Assembly: GCF_904849725.1 (NCBI RefSeq)
Contig: NC_058518.1
Span: forward strand, 209,882,741 to 209,946,740
DNA length: 64,000 nucleotides
Source of the DNA: Hordeum vulgare subsp. vulgare
Taxonomy: Eukaryota > Streptophyta > Magnoliopsida > Poales > Poaceae
Reading direction: 5' to 3'
The number at the start of each line of letters is the position of its first letter. Position 1 is the first letter of the stretch. The position numbers and the translations under genes were made by a program. Below the pieces are notes generated by a model that made no database searches, had not been told where the DNA came from, and saw nothing but the letters and a program-made list of their open reading frames with translations. Of this stretch, positions 1 to 12,131 are shown in pieces.

Positions 1-1823
1 TGTTTCTCTACATATAGAAAACTGTTACTTGTAGACAAACCTCATGCTTAACTTATATCTATTTATAGAGTTAAAAGGAATTGGTCATTATACGGTTAGT
101 CATAAAATCCTAGATAAAACTTGTAGATCATTGAGTATGATATGTTTGATTCCTTGCATTAGTTTTGCGACATTAAGATAGTAATATGTTGGTGCACTAG
201 TTGATCATTGTGGATTAGTAAGAATATTGATGTTAAGGTTTTTGATTCCTAAGCATGCGTGTATAGTCTCTGGTTATGCAATGAAGTTGGAGCGTAATTT
301 ATCCTTGATTGAAATCCTTTGTGTTGTTATAATCGGAGTCGCCCAATGGTTAACTCCTCCCAACCTTCTCCCTAGGGGCATGCGAGTAGTGCTTTGCTTC
401 GAGAGAGCTAATAAAATCTTGCAATAAGTATGTGAGTTCTTTGTGACTAATGTGAATCCATGGATATACAAACTCTCACCTTTCCGCAATTTGCTAGCCT
501 ATACGATACCGTGGGTTGCCCTTTCTCACCTCGAGAGTCGGTGCAAACTTCACACGTGCATCCAAACCTCGTGATATGATACACTCTATCACACATAAGC
601 CTTATTATATCTTCCTCAAAACATCCACCATACCTACCTATTATATCATTTCCATAGCCATTTTGAGACATATTGCCATGCAACTTCCACTACTTTTGTT
701 TTGATGACTTGAGCATTCATTTTCATATTGCTTTGCATGATTGTAAGATAGCTAGCATGATATTTCTATGGCTTGTCCGTTTTGTGATATCATTTGCTAT
801 GCTAGATCATTGCACATCCTCGTAAACTGCCAGAGGCATTCATATAGAGTCATATTATCATATTAGGTTTTCATATCGAGTTGGAAGTAAATAGAAGTGT
901 GATGATCATCATTATTAGGGCTTTCTCCCAGTGAGGAAAGGATGATGGAGACTATGATTCCCCCACAAGTCGAGATGAGACTCTGGACAAAAAATGAAAA
1001 ATGGGGGAGGCCAAATGATCCCACCACAATGAGAAAAAAAGAAACAGAAAAAGGAAGAAAAATAAGAAGAAAACGAGAAAGAAAAAGAGAAGGAAAAATG
1101 AGAGAAAAGAGAGAAGGGGCATGCTAATTCCACACTTGTGTCTCAAAGTGGCACCATATTCTTCATATAGAGAGTCTCTTGTTTTGTCACTTTCATATAC
1201 TAGTGGGAATTTTTCATTATCGAGTTTGATGCACACCCACTTAGTTTTAATATTGAGCTTTCATACACTTATAGCTCTTAGTGCATCAGTTGCATGGCAA
1301 TCCCTACTCCTCGCCTTGATATCTATTGATGGGCATCTCCATAGCCCGTTAATAGGGCGAGTTGATGCGAGACTTTATTCTTCAATTTTACCCGTTTGAA
1401 ACCTACCACCATATTCTATTCCACCTTTATGTTATATCCATGGTTCACGCTCATGTATTGAGTGAGTAATAAAAAGTTGAAGCATGTTAAAATGTACGAT
1501 CCAATTTCTTTATTTGACACTCGGGTGCTCATGATTTATACATTATGCTAGGAAGACCAAGCATGACAAGCTATATGATTTTGTAGGGATAGCATTCTTC
1601 AAGCATTGTTATTTTGAAAGGACATGATTCATTGCTAGTAAAACTGAGTATGGATGTGTTTTTTGTCAAATGATATACTATTGCTTCGAATCACTTGTAT
1701 CTTAATATTCATGCCATGATTAGATATATGATCAAGATTATGCTAGGTCACATTCCACATCAAAAGTTATATCTTTTATCATTTACCTACATGAGGACGA
1801 GCAAGAATTAAGCTTGGGGATGT
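1..1823 (+). mobile_element. Element A, 3' internal region of a non-autonomous LTR retrotransposon (partial)
   Basis: No coding region is visible. The stretch is homologous to the 3' non-coding part of element C (about 12130-14000, opposite strand) and of element B (about 6390-7900); for example the text around 350-420 has close counterparts near 13500-13580 and 6550-6650. It holds an almost pure purine tract at about 1029-1119 and ends in a polypurine primer motif directly before the LTR. The 5' part of the element lies outside the window. It is placed in the non-autonomous family by homology with B and C. Confidence 0.8.
1810..1823 (+). other. Polypurine tract of element A
   Basis: The motif aagcttggggatg immediately precedes the LTR start tgatacatct. 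This is the expected place of the plus-strand primer of an LTR retrotransposon. Confidence 0.75.
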
Positions 1824-2602
1824 TGATACATCTCCGTCGTGTCTATAACTTTTTATTATTCCACACCAATATTATACAACTTTCACATATTTTTGGCGAC
1901 ATTTTATATGATTTACTGGACTAACATATTGATCCACTGCAAGTGCCAGTTCCTATTTATTGCATGTTTTTTGTTTCGTAGAATATCCATATCAAATGAA
2001 GTCCAAACGCGATAAATATTTACAGAGATTTTTTTGGAATATATGTGACTTTTGGGAGGTGGAATCAACGTAAATGGAGGCCCACGGCCTCCACTAGACA
2101 CGAGGGTGCGCCTGGGGCCCCTATCGCGGGGTGGTGTATAGTGGCACCCCTTAAGTCAGTTGGGGCTCTTCTTCGGGCGCAAGAACGCTAATTTATTGAT
2201 AAAAATCCCCTCAAAATTTTAGACCGATCGGAGTTATGAATCTCTGGAATTTAAGAAACGGTGAAGGGCCAGAAAACAAGTACATTAAATAGAAGAGAAA
2301 ACAGAGTGAGGTCCAATGCCGGAGGGGCTCCTGCCCCTTCGCCGCCATGGAGGCAATGGACCAGAGGGGGAACTCTCCTCCAATCTATGGGAGGCCAAGG
2401 AAGAAGAATAAGAAGGGGCTCTCTCCCCCTCTCTCTCCTGGTGGTGTGGGATTGTCGTCGGGGCAAGGAGCGTGATAGTGATCTACATCAACAATCTTGT
2501 TGTTGTCAATGCCAACTCTCTCCCTCTCTATGCAGCGGTGTAACACCTCTTTTCCCGCTGTAACTCTCTACTTAAACATGGTGCTCAACACTACATACTA
2601 TT
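1824..2602 (+). repeat. Element A 3' LTR, first part
   Basis: The LTR starts TGATACATCTCCG and is homologous to the element C LTRs on the opposite strand (12117 downward and 18011 downward), including the shared text around the cccacggcctcc block. It is interrupted at 2602 by element B and resumes at 9570. Joined length is about 1467 bp, close to the 1492-1509 bp of the C LTRs. Confidence 0.85.
2598..2602 (+). repeat. Target site duplication of element B, left copy (CTATT)
   Basis: CTATT here is repeated at 9565-9569, directly after the end of B. Removing B and one copy restores continuity with the element C LTR text. Confidence 0.9.
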
Positions 2603-2870
2603 TGATACGTCTCAAACATAAATATAATTTTTGATGGTTTCATGTTGTTATCTTGTCATCTTTGGATCTTTTATGTACCTTTTATATCTTTTTTGGGACT
2701 GACTTATTAATCCAGTGCCAAGTGCCAATTTCTGTTTTTTGTGTGTTTTTGGCTCTTTTCAGATCTGATTCTGGAACGGAGTCCAAACGGCATAAAATCC
2801 CCGAAATGATTTTTCCCGAACGGAAGAAGATCAGGGGGCCTGTGGGCCAAGCCTGGAGGGCTACAGAGAG

Positions 2871-2925
2871 CCCACAAGTCCCCACTCCGCCACCAGGGGG
2901 AGGCGGCGGTGGGCAGGCTTGTGGC
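2871..2925 (+). promoter_or_regulatory. GC-rich hairpin upstream of the TATA box, B 5' LTR
   Basis: Arms CCACAAG and CTTGTGG enclose a second inverted pair, ccgccacc and ggcggtgg. The 3' arm ends about 33 bp before the TATA box. The second copy is at about 8178-8230. Confidence 0.7.
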
Positions 2926-2957
2926 CTCCCTGGTGCCCCCTGACCTAGATCTTGCGC

Positions 2958-2966
2958 CTATATATT
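2958..2966 (+). promoter_or_regulatory. TATA box of B 5' LTR
   Basis: ctatatatt follows the hairpin and precedes the presumed transcription start. The same box is at 8265-8273 in the 3' LTR. Inferred from position and sequence only. Confidence 0.6.
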
Positions 2967-4262
2967 CCCTAAAAACAAAAAAAAATCAGGGGAGCCTCGA
3001 AAATACTTTTCCGCTGCCGCAAGCTTCCGTTTCCGCGAGATCTCATCTGGAGACCCTTCCCGACGCCCTGCCGGAGGGGACTTGGGAGTTGGAGGGCTTC
3101 TTGATCATCATCATCGCCCCTCCAATGACTCGTGAGTAGTTCACTTCAGACCTACGGGTCCGTAGTTAGTAGCTAGATGGCTTCTTCTCTCTCTTGGATC
3201 TTCAATACAAAGTTCTCCATGATCTTCATGGAGATCTATCCGATGTAATCTTCTTTGGCGGTTTGTTTGTCGAGATCCGATGAATTGTGGATGTGTGATC
3301 AGATTATCTATGATATATATTTGAGTCTTTGCTGATTTCTTATATGCATGATTTGATATCCTTGTAAGTCTCTCCGAGTCTTGGGTTTTGTTTGGCCAAC
3401 TAGATCTATGATTCTTGCAATGGGAGAAGTGCTTGGTTTTGGGTTCTTACCATGTGGTGACCTTTCCCAGTGACAGTAGGGGCATCAAGGCACACATTGA
3501 GTAGTTGCCATCAAGGGTAACAAGGTGGGCTCTGTCGTTGATATGAGATTGTCCATCTACATCATGTCATCTTGCTTAAGGCATTACTCTGTTCTTTTGG
3601 ACTTAATACACTAGATGCATGCTGGATAGCGGTCGACGTGTGGAGTAATAGTAGTAGATGCAGAAAGTATCGGTCTACTTGTTTTGGATGTGATGCCTAT
3701 AGATATAATCATTGCCATAGATGACGTCACGACTTTGCGCGGTTCTATCAATTGCTCGACACTAATTTGTTCACCCACCGTCTACTTGTTTTCATGATAG
3801 AAGCCACTAGTAAACACTACGGCCCCCGGGTCTATTCACGTCTATCGTTTACACCTCCGCATTTACTTTGCTTTGTTACTTTGTTGCTTTCAGTTCTCAC
3901 TTTGCGAACAATCTATAAGGGATTGACAACCCCTTCATAGCGTTGGGAGCAGGTTCTTTGTGTTTGTGCAGGCACTTGTGATACTCCTTCACTTGATCAA
4001 TACCTTGGTTCTCAAAACTGAGGGAAATACTTACCACCGCTGCGCTACATCACCCTTTCCGCTTCGAGGGAACACCAACGCAAGGATCCAAGGCCACGGG
4101 GAAATCCTTTGCATGTTTGCCTAGGAAGTCCCTAAAGGCGTGGTCGTAGCAGAAGGATTCCTCGTGCCGTTGCTGAGGAGAATCAAGACAAGAACAGTCT
4201 CCCATCAGCACGTGTTTCTGGCGCCGTTGGAAGGTCTTTTCTTGCAGTAGCAGAAGTATTTC

Positions 4263-4280
4263 TGGTGCCGTTGCCGGGGA
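4263..4280 (+). other. Primer binding site of element B (tRNA-Asp type)
   Basis: tggtgccgttgccgggga is complementary, with one mismatch, to the 3' end of plant tRNA-Asp. It lies 10 nt after the LTR end, an offset also seen in C and D. Confidence 0.75.
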
Positions 4281-4497
4281 AGGAGAGATCTATCCAAGTA
4301 GGTCCCATAAACTCATCTCTTGCATTTACTTTTTTGCCAGTTGCCTCTCGTTTCCCTCTCCCCCACTTCACATTTGCCATTTTCATTTGCCTTTCTCCTT
4401 TGCCGTTTTCGTTTGCCTTTTTCGTTTGCCATTCCTTTGCTCGAGTGTCATGTGCCTTCAATATGCTTGCATCTTCGCTTGCTGAAAATCTATTGAT

Positions 4498-5265
4498 ATG
4501 GATCCTCATCCACTAGCTAATCTCTTTAAGAGACCCACTTATGTGGAACAAATTGCTAGTGAGTTGAGTGCACTTGACTATCTTTATGGAGTTTTGCTTG
4601 AGATGCGTGAATCTAAAAATTGTGAGGAAGAAATTTATGAAGTGATTCACGAGGGCTCCTTGGATGAAAAGCATGATTGCAATGGTTTCACTATAAATTC
4701 TATTAGTGACAATCATGATAAAAATATGCAAAACCCTAAGCTTGGGGATGCTAGTTTTGCTATGTCCCCTACTTGTTGCAATAATCATGATTGGGGTGAT
4801 GATCTTTCTTATGATCTTGAAAATTTGTTCAAACCTCATGATGAATATAATATTTGCAACAATACTGAAATTGGGATTGGAGAAGTCATGACTTTATTTG
4901 ATGATAATCCCACTATTTTTGAAGAGCGTCAACTTTGCATGCATGTGGATCATGAAAAGAATATCCCATGGGATAGCTATATTGTTGAATTTGAATATGA
5001 TCCCACATGTAATTGCTATGAGAGAGGAAAATATTTTGGTAGAAACTTTCATGTTACCAAATCACCTCTCGTGATGTTGAGATTGCTCTTGTCTCTTTCT
5101 TCTTCCTTGCATATGGTAACTATTGGTTGTCTTGACAATCTGTTTTCCTATAAAATGCCTATGCATAGGAAGTATGTTAGACTTAGATCTGATTTTCACA
5201 TGCCTTATGATGCTCTCGTTGTGCTTCAATTCTTGTGTTTTGTGAGAGCATCATTAAATGCCTAG
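4498..5265 (+). CDS. Uncharacterised 255-residue protein of non-autonomous element B
   Basis: This is the only substantial ORF of element B. It starts at the first ATG of a long frame, 245 bp after the 5' LTR, and runs intact to a stop at 5263-5265. I do not recognise the fold. The N-terminal two thirds is acidic and rich in Asp, Asn and Glu; around residues 169-177 there is a PTCNCYERG motif, followed by a hydrophobic stretch (about 185-210) and a MHR motif before the C-terminus ASLNA. Element C encodes a broken relative with PTCNYYERG, an MHR motif and SLLNA in the same order, so the ORF is a conserved family trait. It lacks a zinc knuckle, protease or polymerase motif. It could be a diverged Gag-like packaging protein; that is a guess. 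Expression would come from the LTR promoter. Confidence 0.7.
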   Translation: MDPHPLANLFKRPTYVEQIASELSALDYLYGVLLEMRESKNCEEEIYEVIHEGSLDEKHDCNGFTINSISDNHDKNMQNPKLGDASFAMSPTCCNNHDWGDDLSYDLENLFKPHDEYNICNNTEIGIGEVMTLFDDNPTIFEERQLCMHVDHEKNIPWDSYIVEFEYDPTCNCYERGKYFGRNFHVTKSPLVMLRLLLSLSSSLHMVTIGCLDNLFSYKMPMHRKYVRLRSDFHMPYDALVVLQFLCFVRASLNA

Positions 5266-5283
5266 CTAAGGGCGTTAAACAAA

Positions 5284-5309
5284 AGCGCTTGTTGGGAGGC
5301 AACCCAACG
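5284..5309 (+). other. Conserved hairpin after the element B ORF
   Basis: agcgctt is followed by a perfect 6-bp stem GTTGGG/CCCAAC with a 6-nt loop (5291-5308), shortly after the stop codon. Element C carries a recognisable relative on the - strand at about 15001-15030 with the same agcgct lead and gggag-caaccca core. Confidence 0.55.
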
Positions 5310-7901
5310 AATTTATCCTTTTTCTTTCTGTTTTGTGTTTTCCACACTTTCATAATTCTGTTATGATTGTGTTTTTTGTGTTTCTTTATGCGTTTGTGCC
5401 AAGCAAAACCGTTATGATTAGTCTTGGGGATGATCGCTTGGTCATGCTGGAAAAGACAGAAACTTTCTTCTCACAAAAAGAATTTTCATTTTTTTTGTAA
5501 GATCTTTTGAGTTGATTCTTTTTATGCTGATTCCTACGCAAACTCTTCAGACTGACGTAATGTTTTAGAATATTTGGAGTACCAAAAGTATACGAAATAT
5601 ACAGATTGCTACAGACTAGTCTGTTGTTAAGAGATTATGTTTTTGTTGTGTTGGTTGCTTATTTTGATGAAACTATGGATAGTATCGGGGGGTATTAGCC
5701 ATGGAAGATTGAAAATACAGTAACCCAACATTAGCACAAGTAGAATTTAAGTTTGCTACAGTACCTAAGGAAGTGGTGGTTTGCTTTCTCATACTAATGT
5801 TATCACGAGTTTCTGTTTAAGTTTCGTGTTGTGAAGTTTTCAAGTTTTGGGTGAAGTTCTTATGGACAAAGAGATAAAGAGTGGCAAGAGCTCAAGCTTG
5901 GGGATGCCCAAGGCACCCCAAGAGATTCAAGGATGTCGTAAAATCCTAAGCTTGGGGATGCCCCGGGAAGGCATCCCCTCTCTCGTCTTCAATCCATCGG
6001 TAACGTTACTTGGGGCTATATTTTTATTCACCACATGTTATGTGTTTTTGCTTGGAGCGTCTTGTATCGTAGGAGTCTTTTATTTTTTTTGTGTAACAAT
6101 CATCCTTGCTGCACACCTAGAGAGAGAGACATGCACACACTGTGATTTTGTCAAGCTTCACTTATATCTTTTGGTAGACAATTCAGCTCACATGTGCGTC
6201 ACTTATACCTTTTGAGCAAGATACTTTTGCTCTGTGTGCTTCACTTATGTCTTTTAGAGCACAGCGGTGCGTGGCTTGGTAGTTGATCTATGATTTGAAA
6301 GTAGTCTCAAAAGTTGTAGTTATCCAAAGAGATACGAAAACTTCCACCTTCATGTGCATTGAATAATTAGAGAAGTTTGATTCAACTCATTTAGTTTCGA
6401 GTTGTGGTTGTGGTAATATTGAACTTATGCTAGTAAGGTGTTGTGGATCTAGAAATACTTGTGTTGAAGTTAGTGATTCCCGTAGCATGCACGTATGGTG
6501 AACCGCTATGTGATGAAATCTGAGCATGATTAGTCTATTGATTGTCATCCTTTGCGTGTCGGTCGGGATCACGCGATGGTTTATACCTACCAACCCTTCC
6601 CCTAGGAGTATGCGTTGAATGCTTTGTTTCGATTACTAATAAAACTTTTGCAACAAGTATATGAGTTCTTCATGACTAATGTTGAGTCCATGTTTTAGAT
6701 GCACTTTCACCTTCCACCATCACTATCTTCTTAGTGTCGTGCAACTTTCGCCGGTGCACAAAACCCACCATTAGCCTCCCTCAAAACAGCCACCATACCT
6801 ACCTACTATGGCTTTTTCAAAGTCATTCCGAGATATATTGCCATGCAACTACCACCATGACATGTGCCACCACATCTACATTGCCATTGCATGATCGTAA
6901 GATAGCTAGCATGATGTTTCCACTAATGTCCATGCCATGCTAGATCATTGTCACGGTACACTACCGAAGGCATTCCATATAGAGTCATTGTTGCTCTAAG
7001 TTTTGAGTTGAAAGTGTGATGATCATCACTAATGGAGCATTGTCCCATGTGAGGAAATAAAAGAGGCCAAAGAAGCCCACCAAAAAAAAAGAGGCCAAAG
7101 AGCCCACCAAAATAAAAAAAAGAGAAAAAGAGAGAAGGGACAATGCTACCACTTTTCCACACTTGTGCATATTAAGCACCATGATCTTCATGATTGAGAG
7201 TCTCTCATTTTGTCACCACCATATAGCTAGTGGGAAATTTTCATTATATAACTTGGCTTGTATATTCTAATGATAGGCTTCCTCAAAATTGCCTTAGGTC
7301 TTCGTGAGCAAGCAAGTTGGATGCACACCCACGAGTTTTCTTTAAGAGCTTTCACATACTCGTAGCTCTAGTGCATCATTCGTATGGCAATCCCTACTCA
7401 TTCACATTGTTATCTATTGATGAGCATCTCCACATCTCATTGATATTCCTAGTTAATGTGAACATCTTCTCCTTGTTTTGTCTTGCAACCTCCACCACAC
7501 TCCACACCATCTATAGTGCTATAACCATGGCTCACACTCATGTATTGCGTGAGAGTTGAAAAGGTTTGAGAAAGTAAAGGTGTTAAACAATTACTTGGCC
7601 AATACCGGGGTTGTGCATGATTTAAATTCGTTGTGCAATGATGATCGAGCATAGCCAGACTATATGCCTTTGTAGGGATAACTTTCTTTTGGCCTTGTTA
7701 TTTTGGAAGTTCATGATTACCTTGCTAGTTTGCTTGAATTATTATTGGTTCCACGTCAATAGCAAACTATTGTTTTCAATCTAATGGATATGAACATTCA
7801 CGTCACATAAGAGGAGTTACAAAGGACATCTATGCTAGGTAGCATGAAAGCATCAAAAATTCATTCTTTATCACTTCCCTACTCGAGGACGAGCAGGAGT
7901 T
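5310..7901 (+). mobile_element. Element B 3' non-coding interior
   Basis: No credible gene is present. Visible structure: two copies of the polypurine motif aagcttggggatgcc at 5894-5908 and 5948-5962; three to four diverged repeats containing ttcacttatatctttt at about 6155-6265; a region homologous to A and C at about 6390-7060; and a purine tract at about 7060-7138. Confidence 0.75.
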
Positions 7902-7916
7902 AAGCTTGGGGATGCT
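7902..7916 (+). other. Polypurine tract of element B
   Basis: aagcttggggatgct lies directly before the 3' LTR start at 7917. Confidence 0.75.
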
Positions 7917-9564
7917 TGATACGTCTCAAACGTATCTATAATTTTTGATGGTTTCATGTTGTTATCTTGTCATCTTTGGATGTTTTATGTACCTTTTATA
8001 TCTTTTTTGGGACTAACTTATTAATCCAGTGCCAGTTCCTGTTTTTTCTGTGTTTTTGGCTCTTTTCAGATCTGATTTTGGAACGGAGTCCAAACGGAAT
8101 AAAATCCCCAAAATGATTTTTTCCCGAACGGAAGAAGATCAGGGGGCGTGTGGGCCAACCAGGAGGGCTACAAGGAGCGCACAAGCCCCCACTCCGCCAC
8201 CAGGGGAGGCGGCGGTGGGCAAGCTTGTGGCCTCCCTGGCGCCCCCCTGACCAAGATCTTGCGCCTATATATTCCCTAAAAATCAGAAGAAAAAAAATCA
8301 GGGGAGCCTCGAAAATACTTTTCCGCCGCCGCAAGCTTCCGTTTACGCGAGATCTCATCTGGAGACCCTTCCCGGCGCCGTGCCGGAGGGGACTTTGGAG
8401 TTGGAGGGCTTCTTCATCATCATCGTCGCCCCTCCAATGACTCGTGAGTAGTTCACTTCAGACCTACGGGTCCATAGTTAGTAGCTAGATGGCTTCTTCT
8501 CTCTCTTGGATCTTCAACACAAAGTTCTCCATGATCTTCATGGAGATCTATCCGATGTAATCTTCTTTGGCGGTGTGTTTGTCGACGTCCGATGAATTGT
8601 GGATTTGTGATCAGATTATCTATGATATATATTTGAGTCTTTTCTGATTTCTTATATGCATGATTTGATATCCTTGTAAGTCTCTCCGAGTCTTGGGTTT
8701 TGTTTGGCCAACTAGATCTATGATTCTGGCAATGGGAGAAGTGCTTGGTTTTGGGTTCTTACCATGTGGTGACCTTTCCCAGTGACAGTAGGGGCATCAA
8801 GGCACACATTGAGTAGTTGCCATCAAGGGTAACAAGGTGGGCTCTGTGGTTGATATGAGATTGTCCATCTACATCATGTCGTCTTGCTTAAGGTGTAACT
8901 CTGTTCTTTTGGACTTAATACACTAGATGCATGCTGGATAGCGGTCGACGTGTGGAGTAATAGTAGTAGATGCAGAAAGTATCGGTCTACTTGTTTTGGA
9001 CGTGATGCCTATAGATATAATCATTGCCATAGATGACGTCACGACTTTGCGCGGTTCTATCAATTGCTCGACAGTAATTTGTTCACCCACCGTCTACTTG
9101 CTTTCATGAGAGAAGCCACTAGTAAACACTACGGCCCCCGGGTCTATTCACGTCTATCGTTTACACCTCCGCTTTTACTTTGCTTTGTTACTTTGTTGCT
9201 TTCAGTTCTCACTTTGCGAACAATCTATAAGGGATTGACAACCCCTTCATAGCGTTGGGAGCAGGTTCTTTGTGTTTGTGCAGGAACTTGTGATACTCCT
9301 TCACTGGATCGATACCTTGGTTCTCAAAACTGAGGGAAATACTTACCACCACTATGCTACATCACCCTTTCCGCTTCGAGGGAACACCAACGCAAGGCTC
9401 CAAGGCCACTGGGAAATCCTTTGCATATTTGCCTAGGAAGTCCCTAAAGGCGTGGCCGTATCAGAAGGATTCCTGGTGCCGTTGCTGGGGAGAATCAAGA
9501 CAAGAACAATCTCCCGTCAGCACGTGTTTCTGGCGCCATTGAAAGGTCTTTTGTTGTAGAAGCA
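7917..9564 (+). repeat. Element B 3' LTR
   Basis: 1648 bp, TGATACGTCTC to AGCA, nearly identical to the 5' LTR, with the same hairpin (about 8178-8230) and TATA box (8265-8273). Confidence 0.92.
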
Positions 9565-9569
9565 CTATT
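9565..9569 (+). repeat. Target site duplication of element B, right copy (CTATT)
   Basis: Matches 2598-2602. Confidence 0.9.
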
Positions 9570-10257
9570 ACCCAATGATATGTGGTTATCCTATGATGTT
9601 TGAGTAAATACGTTTTGTCCTACGGGTTAATTGTGATATGATGTTATTGATATGAGTTGTGTGTTGATATTGTGCTATCCTAAGGTGCCTTCAGTGATGT
9701 ACACACTTGAATGATACATGTTGGAGGGTTTGCAATATGTTCATGACTCACTTGGAGTGGGTGGCGAGAGTGACAGAAACTTACACCTGAGTCAGGGAGT
9801 TGTGCGCGTATTGGAGAAAAGAGTACTTGATGTTTAATGCTAGGTTGGGTTTACCTTATGATTTCTAGTAGTTGTGGATGGTTGCTAGAGGTCCAACCAT
9901 AAGTGCATATGATCCAAGTACAGAAAGTGTGTTAGCATATGCCTCTCCCTCATCGCACATCATAAGTATCTATCATGTTATATTCAATTGCCTATGGACA
10001 ATCTTTTTCTTGCGTTACACAAAAAGCTTTCTACTAAACATCCCCTAACTTTTATTTCTGTGCTCTTTATTTTCTTGAAAAGTACTTATAGATTTATTCC
10101 TATTTTAGGTAAAGCGAACGTTAAGTGTGTGTAGAGTTGTATCGGTGATCGATAGAACTTGAGGGAATATTTGTTCTACCTTTAGCTCCTCGTTGGGTTG
10201 GACATTCTTACTTATCGAAAAAGGCTACAAACGATCCCCCACACTTGTGTGTTATCA
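9570..10257 (+). repeat. Element A 3' LTR, second part
   Basis: Continues the LTR interrupted at 2602. It shares the tail of the C LTRs (text around cctttagctcctcgttgggtt) and ends gtgttatca at 10257. Bases 10258-10262 (TATAG) would be A's right target duplication; the left copy is outside the window. Confidence 0.85.
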
Positions 10258-10608
10258 TATAGCAGCGGGAAGTAAATACGTGCAAATGTAAGTAGAGAGT
10301 AGAGAAAGGAAGATCAAACGCAAAGGTTGACACGACGATTTTTGGTGTGTTTCCGATAGGTGGTGCTATCGTACATCCACGTTAGTGTAGACTTCAACCC
10401 ACAGAGGGTAACGACTGTGAGAGTCCACTGAGGGCTCCACCCACAAGGGGTCCACCAAGAAGCGGCCTTGTCTATTCCAGCATGGCTTACGTCCACACAA
10501 GACTAGCCTCACTCGTGGTAGATCTTCACGAAGTAGGTAATCTCCTTGCCCTTACAAACTTCTTGGTTCAACTCTACAACACGAAGTAGGAGGCTCCCAA
10601 GAGACACC
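10258..10608 (-). repeat. LTR fragment L, 3' part
   Basis: Read on the - strand this continues directly from 18017 when element C and one ACACC copy are removed. It is the downstream end of an LTR cut by A on the left. No coding potential is seen. The family is not identified. Confidence 0.7.
10604..10608 (-). repeat. Target site duplication of element C, left copy (ACACC)
   Basis: ACACC here equals 18012-18016. Confidence 0.9.
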
Positions 10609-12117
10609 TGATAACCCATAAGTATAGGGGATCGTTTTTATCCTTCTTCGATAAATAAAAGTGTCAAACCCAACGAGGAGCTAAAGGTAGAACAAATATT
10701 CCCTCAAGTTCTATCGACTGCCGATACAACTCTACGCACGCTTGACGTTTGCTTTACCTAAAACAAGTATGAAACTATTTTGCAAGAATAAAATTATTAG
10801 TACTTTGCAAGAATAAAACTATGAATAAATTGCAAGGTAATAAAAGTGGATAGCTTTTGTCAACAAGAAAGTCATTTGTCCCTAGGCAATCGATAACAAG
10901 TACCGGTAATCATTCTTGCAATTTTATATGAGGGAGAGGCATGAGCTAGCATCTTCTCTCTACTTGGATCATATGCACTTATGATTGGAACTCTAGAAAG
11001 CATCCGCAACTACTAAAGATCATTAAGGTCGTGAAACCCAACCATAGCATTAAGTATCAAGTCCTCTTTACTCCCATACACCATAACCCACTTATCCGTG
11101 TTTAGGCTGCTGTCACCCCCGCGACACCGACAATAAGCAAACCCTGAACATATTGAAGCACCCTACAGTGGGGGCCCCTCACGTTTGTGCGACACGGAGG
11201 GCACCGTAGGACAGCACCATAAATAAAATATACAATCATACCAACCAAGATCACGATGAACCCATAGGACAAAACGGATCTACTCAAATATCATAGGATA
11301 GCCAAATATCATTGGGAAATAATATATGGAGTTGATCACCATGTTTAAGTAGAGATTACAGCGGGGAGAAGGGGTGTCAGCAGGGAGAAGAGTGTTACAC
11401 CGCTGCATAGAGGGGGAGAAAGTTGGTGTTGACGGTAGCAAGGTTGTTGATGTAGATTGTCGTCACGATCCTAGCCCTGGCGGCACTCCGGCGCAACCGG
11501 GAGAGAGGGGGAGAGAGCCCCCCTCCTTCTTCTCCTTCCTTGGCCTCCCCCTAGATGGGAGGAGAGTTCCCCCTCTAGTCCATGGCCTCCATGGCGGCAG
11601 AGGGTGGGAGCCCCTCCAAGATTGGATCTCCCTCTTTGTTCTCTTTTGTTTCGCGCTCCCCAGATCTGTCCCTTCACGATTTATGAAAATCCCAGAGATC
11701 CATAACTAAGATTGTGCTGAAATTTTTACACGATTGTTTTCCATAAATTATCTTTCTTGTGCCAGAATAAGGTCTCCAACCGACGTTTGAGGAGGGCACA
11801 AGACACCATGGCGCGCCTGGGGCCTGTGGCGCGCCCTCGTGGGTTGTGGGCTCTGTGGGTCCCCGTTTGCGTTGATTCCACCTCCCAAAAAACACATAAA
11901 TTCCAAAATAATTCTTCGTAAATTTTATCACGTTTGGACTTTGTTTGATATGGATTTTTTGCGATACAAAAAACATGCAAAAAACAGGAACTCGCACTCG
12001 GCACCAAATCAATAAGTTATTCGCATAAATCATATAAAAAGTTGCCAAAAGTATGTGAAAGTTGTATAATATTGGCATGAAACAATCAAAAATTATAGAT
12101 AAGACAGAGACGTATCA
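10609..12117 (-). repeat. Element C 3' LTR
   Basis: 1509 bp. On the - strand it starts TGATACGTCTCTGTC at 12117 and ends gggttatca at 10609. Homologous to 16520-18011 and to the LTR of A. Confidence 0.9.
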
Positions 12118-12131
12118 GCATCCCCAAGCTT
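12118..12131 (-). other. Polypurine tract of element C
   Basis: On the - strand aagcttggggatgc abuts the 3' LTR. Confidence 0.75.

Larger units (their letters stand above)
2603..4252 (+). repeat. Element B 5' LTR
   Basis: 1650 bp, begins TGATACGTCTC and ends TAGCA. It is nearly identical to 7917-9564. It holds a GC-rich hairpin at 2871-2925 followed by a TATA-like box. Confidence 0.92.
2603..9564 (+). mobile_element. Element B, complete non-autonomous LTR retrotransposon inserted in LTR of A
   Basis: A 6962-bp element with two LTRs of about 1650 bp, a 5-bp target duplication CTATT, a tRNA-Asp type primer site, a polypurine tract and one 255-codon ORF. No protease, reverse transcriptase, RNase H or integrase motif is visible in the 3.7-kb interior, so it must depend on enzymes made by another element. 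The LTR start TGATACGTCTCAAAC and the tRNA-Asp primer site suggest an Athila-lineage gypsy derivative of the Triticeae Sabrina/WHAM/Fatima type; the exact family is not certain. The two LTRs are very similar over their whole length, so the insertion is younger than A. Confidence 0.92.

Noticed and set aside
942..1236. Lys/Arg/Glu-rich and Phe/Ser-rich frames
   Set aside because: Both are translations of the purine tract and its complement, with no conservation in B or C.
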